Source: DASTHS01 sp035718085
Lineage (GTDB): Bacteria > Actinomycetota > Acidimicrobiia > Acidimicrobiales > Palsa-688
Length of the DNA: 7,560 nt
Assembly: GCA_035718085.1 (NCBI GenBank)
Contig: DASTHS010000081.1
Location: 1-7,560 of the forward strand
Reading direction: 5' to 3'
In this document: positions 5,440-7,560 of the stretch, one piece after another
Layout of the letters: the number at the start of each line of letters is the position of its first letter
How positions within the stretch are numbered: the stretch's first letter is position 1
Notes under the pieces: generated by a model
Databases searched by the model: none
Told to the model about the DNA's origin: nothing
The model's input: the letters and a program-made list of their open reading frames with translations, nothing else
Program-made: the position numbers and the translations under genes

Positions 5440-7560
5440 GTGATCTTCGACGGGTTCTCGCACCAGCTCCCCGACACCGACCCCGGCGAGACCGCCGAGT
5501 GGCTCGATTCGTTCGACGCCGTGCTCGACCGGCACGGCAAGGTGCGGGCCCGCTTCCTGCTCATGAAGCTGCTCGAGCGGGCCAAGGAGAGCCAGGTCGG
5601 CTTCCCCGCCACGGTGTCGACGCCCTACGTCAACACCATCCCTCCCGACCAGGAGCCGTGGTTCCCCGGCGACGAGCACGTCGAGCGGCGCATCCGGGCG
5701 TTCATCCGCTGGAACGCGGCGATGATGGTGGTGCGGGCCAACCACCGGGCCGAGGGCATCGGCGGCCACCTCGCCACCTTCGCCAGCTCGGCGTCGCTCT
5801 ACGAGGTCGGCTTCAACCACTTCTTCCGCGGGAAAGACGACGGGGGCGCCGGCGACCAGGTCTTCTTCCAGGGCCACGCCGCCCCGGGCATCTACGCCCG
5901 GGCCTACCTCGAGGGGCGCCTGTCGGCCGACCAGCTCGACTTCTACCGCCAGGAGATCGCCGGCCGCCAGGCCGGCGGTGACGGCCGCCCGGGCCCCGGC
6001 GGCCTGTCGAGCTACCCCCACCCACGGCTCATGCCGGACTTCTGGGAGTTCCCCACCGTGTCGATGGGGCTGGGGCCGCTGCTCGCCATCTACCAGGCCC
6101 GCTTCAACCGGTACCTCCAGCACCGCCGCATCGCCGACACCTCGCAGTCGCACGTCTGGTGCTTCCTCGGCGACGGCGAGTGCGACGAGCCCGAGACCCT
6201 CGGCGCCCTGTCGCTGGCGGCGCGCGAGCAGCTCGACAACCTGACCTTCATCGTCAACTGCAACCTGCAGCGCCTCGACGGCCCCGTGCGGGGCAACGGC
6301 AAGATCATCCAGGAGCTCGAGGCGGTGTTCCGGGGGGCGGGCTGGAACGTGATCAAGGTGGTGTGGGGCTCGAAGTGGGACGAGCTGCTGGCCCGCGACG
6401 TCGACGGGGTGCTGCTCAACCGGATGAACACCACCGTCGACGGCGAGTTCCAGAAGCTGGCCACCGAGGACGGCGCCTTCATCCGCGAGCACTTCTTCGG
6501 GCCCGACCCGCGCCTGCGCCGGCTGGTGGAGCACCTCTCCGACGACGACCTGCGCAACCTGCCCCGCGGCGGTCACGACTACCGGAAGCTCTACGCCGCC
6601 TACAAGGCGGCCACCGAGGCGGTCGGCCAGCCCACGGTGATCCTGGCCAAGACCATCAAGGGCTGGACCCTCGGGCCGGAGATCGAGGCCCGCAACTCCA
6701 CCCACCAGATCAAGAAGATGACCCCGGCGCAGCTGAAGGTGCTGCGCGACCGGCTCTACCTCAACGACGAGATCCCCGACGCGGTCCTCGAGGCCGGCGG
6801 CGACCCGCCGTTCTTCAAGCCGGCGGAGGGGTCGGTCGAGGCCGACTACCTGGCCTCCCGGCGCCGGGCCCGTGGGGGCAGCCTCCCGGCCCGGGTGGCG
6901 GAACGGGCCCGGCCGCTGCCCGCCCCCGACCCGGCGGCGTTCGCCCAGTTCGACGAGGGCTCGGGCAGTCGCCCGGTGTCGACGACGATGGCGTTCGCCG
7001 TGCTGCTGCGGTCGCTGCTGCGCGACCCGGGCATCGGCCGGCGGGTCGTGCCGATCATCCCCGACGAGGCACGCACCTTCGGCCTCGACGGGTTGTTCCA
7101 CGAGGTGCGCATCTACGCGCCGCTCGGGCAGCTCTACGAGCCGGTCGACTCCAAGCTGATGCTCAACTATGCGGAGGCCGCCGACGGGCAGATCCTGGAG
7201 GAGGGCATCTCCGAGGCGGGGGCCATGGCCGACTTCACGGCGGCGGCGACGGCCTACGCGACCTGGGGCCAGCCGATGGTCCCGTTCTTCGTCTTCTATT
7301 CGATGTTCGGCTTCCAGCGGGTCGGCGACCTGATCTGGGCCTGCGGCGACATGCGCGGACGGGGGTTCCTCCTCGGCGGCACGGCGGGGCGCACCACGCT
7401 GCTCGGGGAGGGGCTGCAGCACGACGACGGCCACAGCCACGTCCTGGCGTCGACGGTGCCCAACCTGCGGGCCTACGACCCGGCCTTCGCCTACGAGACC
7501 GCGGCCATCGTGGCCGACGGCATCACCCGCATGTACGGCCCGGAGCCCGAGGACGTCTTC
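5440..7560 (+). CDS. aceE: Pyruvate dehydrogenase E1 component, homodimeric type (3' end outside window)
   Basis: AceE is the thiamine-diphosphate enzyme that decarboxylates pyruvate and passes the acetyl group to the E2 lipoyl domain of the cytosolic pyruvate dehydrogenase complex. The 707 codons seen run without a stop to the last base; full AceE is near 890-930 residues, so roughly the last quarter is missing. Visible landmarks are GGHLATF (His110), FFQGHAAPG (His146), the ThDP-Mg motif GDGECDEPE (244-252) ending in NCNLQRLDGP (273-282), AKTIKGW followed by THQIKKM (His422, matching E. coli His407), DEARTFG, LEEGISEAG (Glu588, the expected cofactor-activating Glu) and GLQHDDGHSH (His661). 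The start GTG 5440 gives the usual opening (IFDGFSHQLPDTDPGETAEW). No clear Shine-Dalgarno is seen; GGCAGG at 5421-5426 is too far upstream. It lies 133 bases after rnhA and may have its own promoter. No E2 or E3 gene is in view. Confidence 0.96.
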   Translation, partial: MIFDGFSHQLPDTDPGETAEWLDSFDAVLDRHGKVRARFLLMKLLERAKESQVGFPATVSTPYVNTIPPDQEPWFPGDEHVERRIRAFIRWNAAMMVVRANHRAEGIGGHLATFASSASLYEVGFNHFFRGKDDGGAGDQVFFQGHAAPGIYARAYLEGRLSADQLDFYRQEIAGRQAGGDGRPGPGGLSSYPHPRLMPDFWEFPTVSMGLGPLLAIYQARFNRYLQHRRIADTSQSHVWCFLGDGECDEPETLGALSLAAREQLDNLTFIVNCNLQRLDGPVRGNGKIIQELEAVFRGAGWNVIKVVWGSKWDELLARDVDGVLLNRMNTTVDGEFQKLATEDGAFIREHFFGPDPRLRRLVEHLSDDDLRNLPRGGHDYRKLYAAYKAATEAVGQPTVILAKTIKGWTLGPEIEARNSTHQIKKMTPAQLKVLRDRLYLNDEIPDAVLEAGGDPPFFKPAEGSVEADYLASRRRARGGSLPARVAERARPLPAPDPAAFAQFDEGSGSRPVSTTMAFAVLLRSLLRDPGIGRRVVPIIPDEARTFGLDGLFHEVRIYAPLGQLYEPVDSKLMLNYAEAADGQILEEGISEAGAMADFTAAATAYATWGQPMVPFFVFYSMFGFQRVGDLIWACGDMRGRGFLLGGTAGRTTLLGEGLQHDDGHSHVLASTVPNLRAYDPAFAYETAAIVADGITRMYGPEPEDVF

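Noticed and set aside
4122..5612. A 496-codon minus-strand frame across rnhA
   Set aside because: It is antisense to the RNase HI catalytic motifs and shows no recognisable domain.
5071..7440. A 789-codon open frame on the minus strand opposite aceE
   Set aside because: The plus strand carries an unmistakable AceE with all its motifs. The antisense peptide is His/Arg/Val/Gly-rich shadow with no family features.
1..7560. CRISPR array, tRNA/rRNA, insertion sequence or phage genes
   Set aside because: There are no regularly spaced repeats, no cloverleaf or rRNA signatures, no transposase or integrase motifs, and no composition break along the window.

Overview
The window is very GC-rich, and coding third positions are almost all G or C. 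It reads as a chromosomal segment of a high-GC actinomycete, probably Actinomycetota and possibly class Acidimicrobiia. The supporting signs are the actinobacterial style of the MurJ flippase, a one-chain (homodimeric) pyruvate dehydrogenase E1, and GTG as the best start for every complete gene start I can see. The phylum is an inference from these traits; the class is a guess. There is no phage, transposon, CRISPR or tRNA signal, and no gene-free stretch longer than about 135 bases.

Layout, left to right. (1) The last 21 codons of a rightward gene end at 67. A small hairpin (75-92) separates it from (2) a convergent, leftward aldo/keto reductase (107-1090), whose C-terminus carries a tandem 18-bp duplication. 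(3) A 36-bp divergent gap follows. (4) A rightward, tightly packed three-gene unit comes next: a MurJ-type lipid II flippase with a long disordered N-terminal extension (1127-3154), an agmatinase-family ureohydrolase (3157-4203), and an RNase HI fused to a C-terminal SLOG/YpsA-like Rossmann domain (4200-5306). The joints are a 2-base gap and a 4-base GTGA overlap, so the three are probably co-transcribed and translationally coupled. (5) After a 133-bp gap with a GC-rich hairpin comes aceE, pyruvate dehydrogenase E1, which runs off the right edge (5440-7560, 707 codons seen).

How the genes relate: MurJ belongs to cell-wall precursor export, the ureohydrolase to guanidino-compound or polyamine nitrogen metabolism, RNase HI to RNA/DNA hybrid removal, and AceE to central carbon metabolism. 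No shared pathway is evident. The unit may simply be a packed housekeeping operon.

The most unusual item is the RNase HI-SLOG fusion. It joins a complete, catalytically intact nuclease to a probable nucleotide-binding domain through an Ala/Thr/Pro linker. The second is the roughly 145-residue acidic and proline-rich N-terminal extension of MurJ, whose start is supported by an abrupt change in third-position composition.
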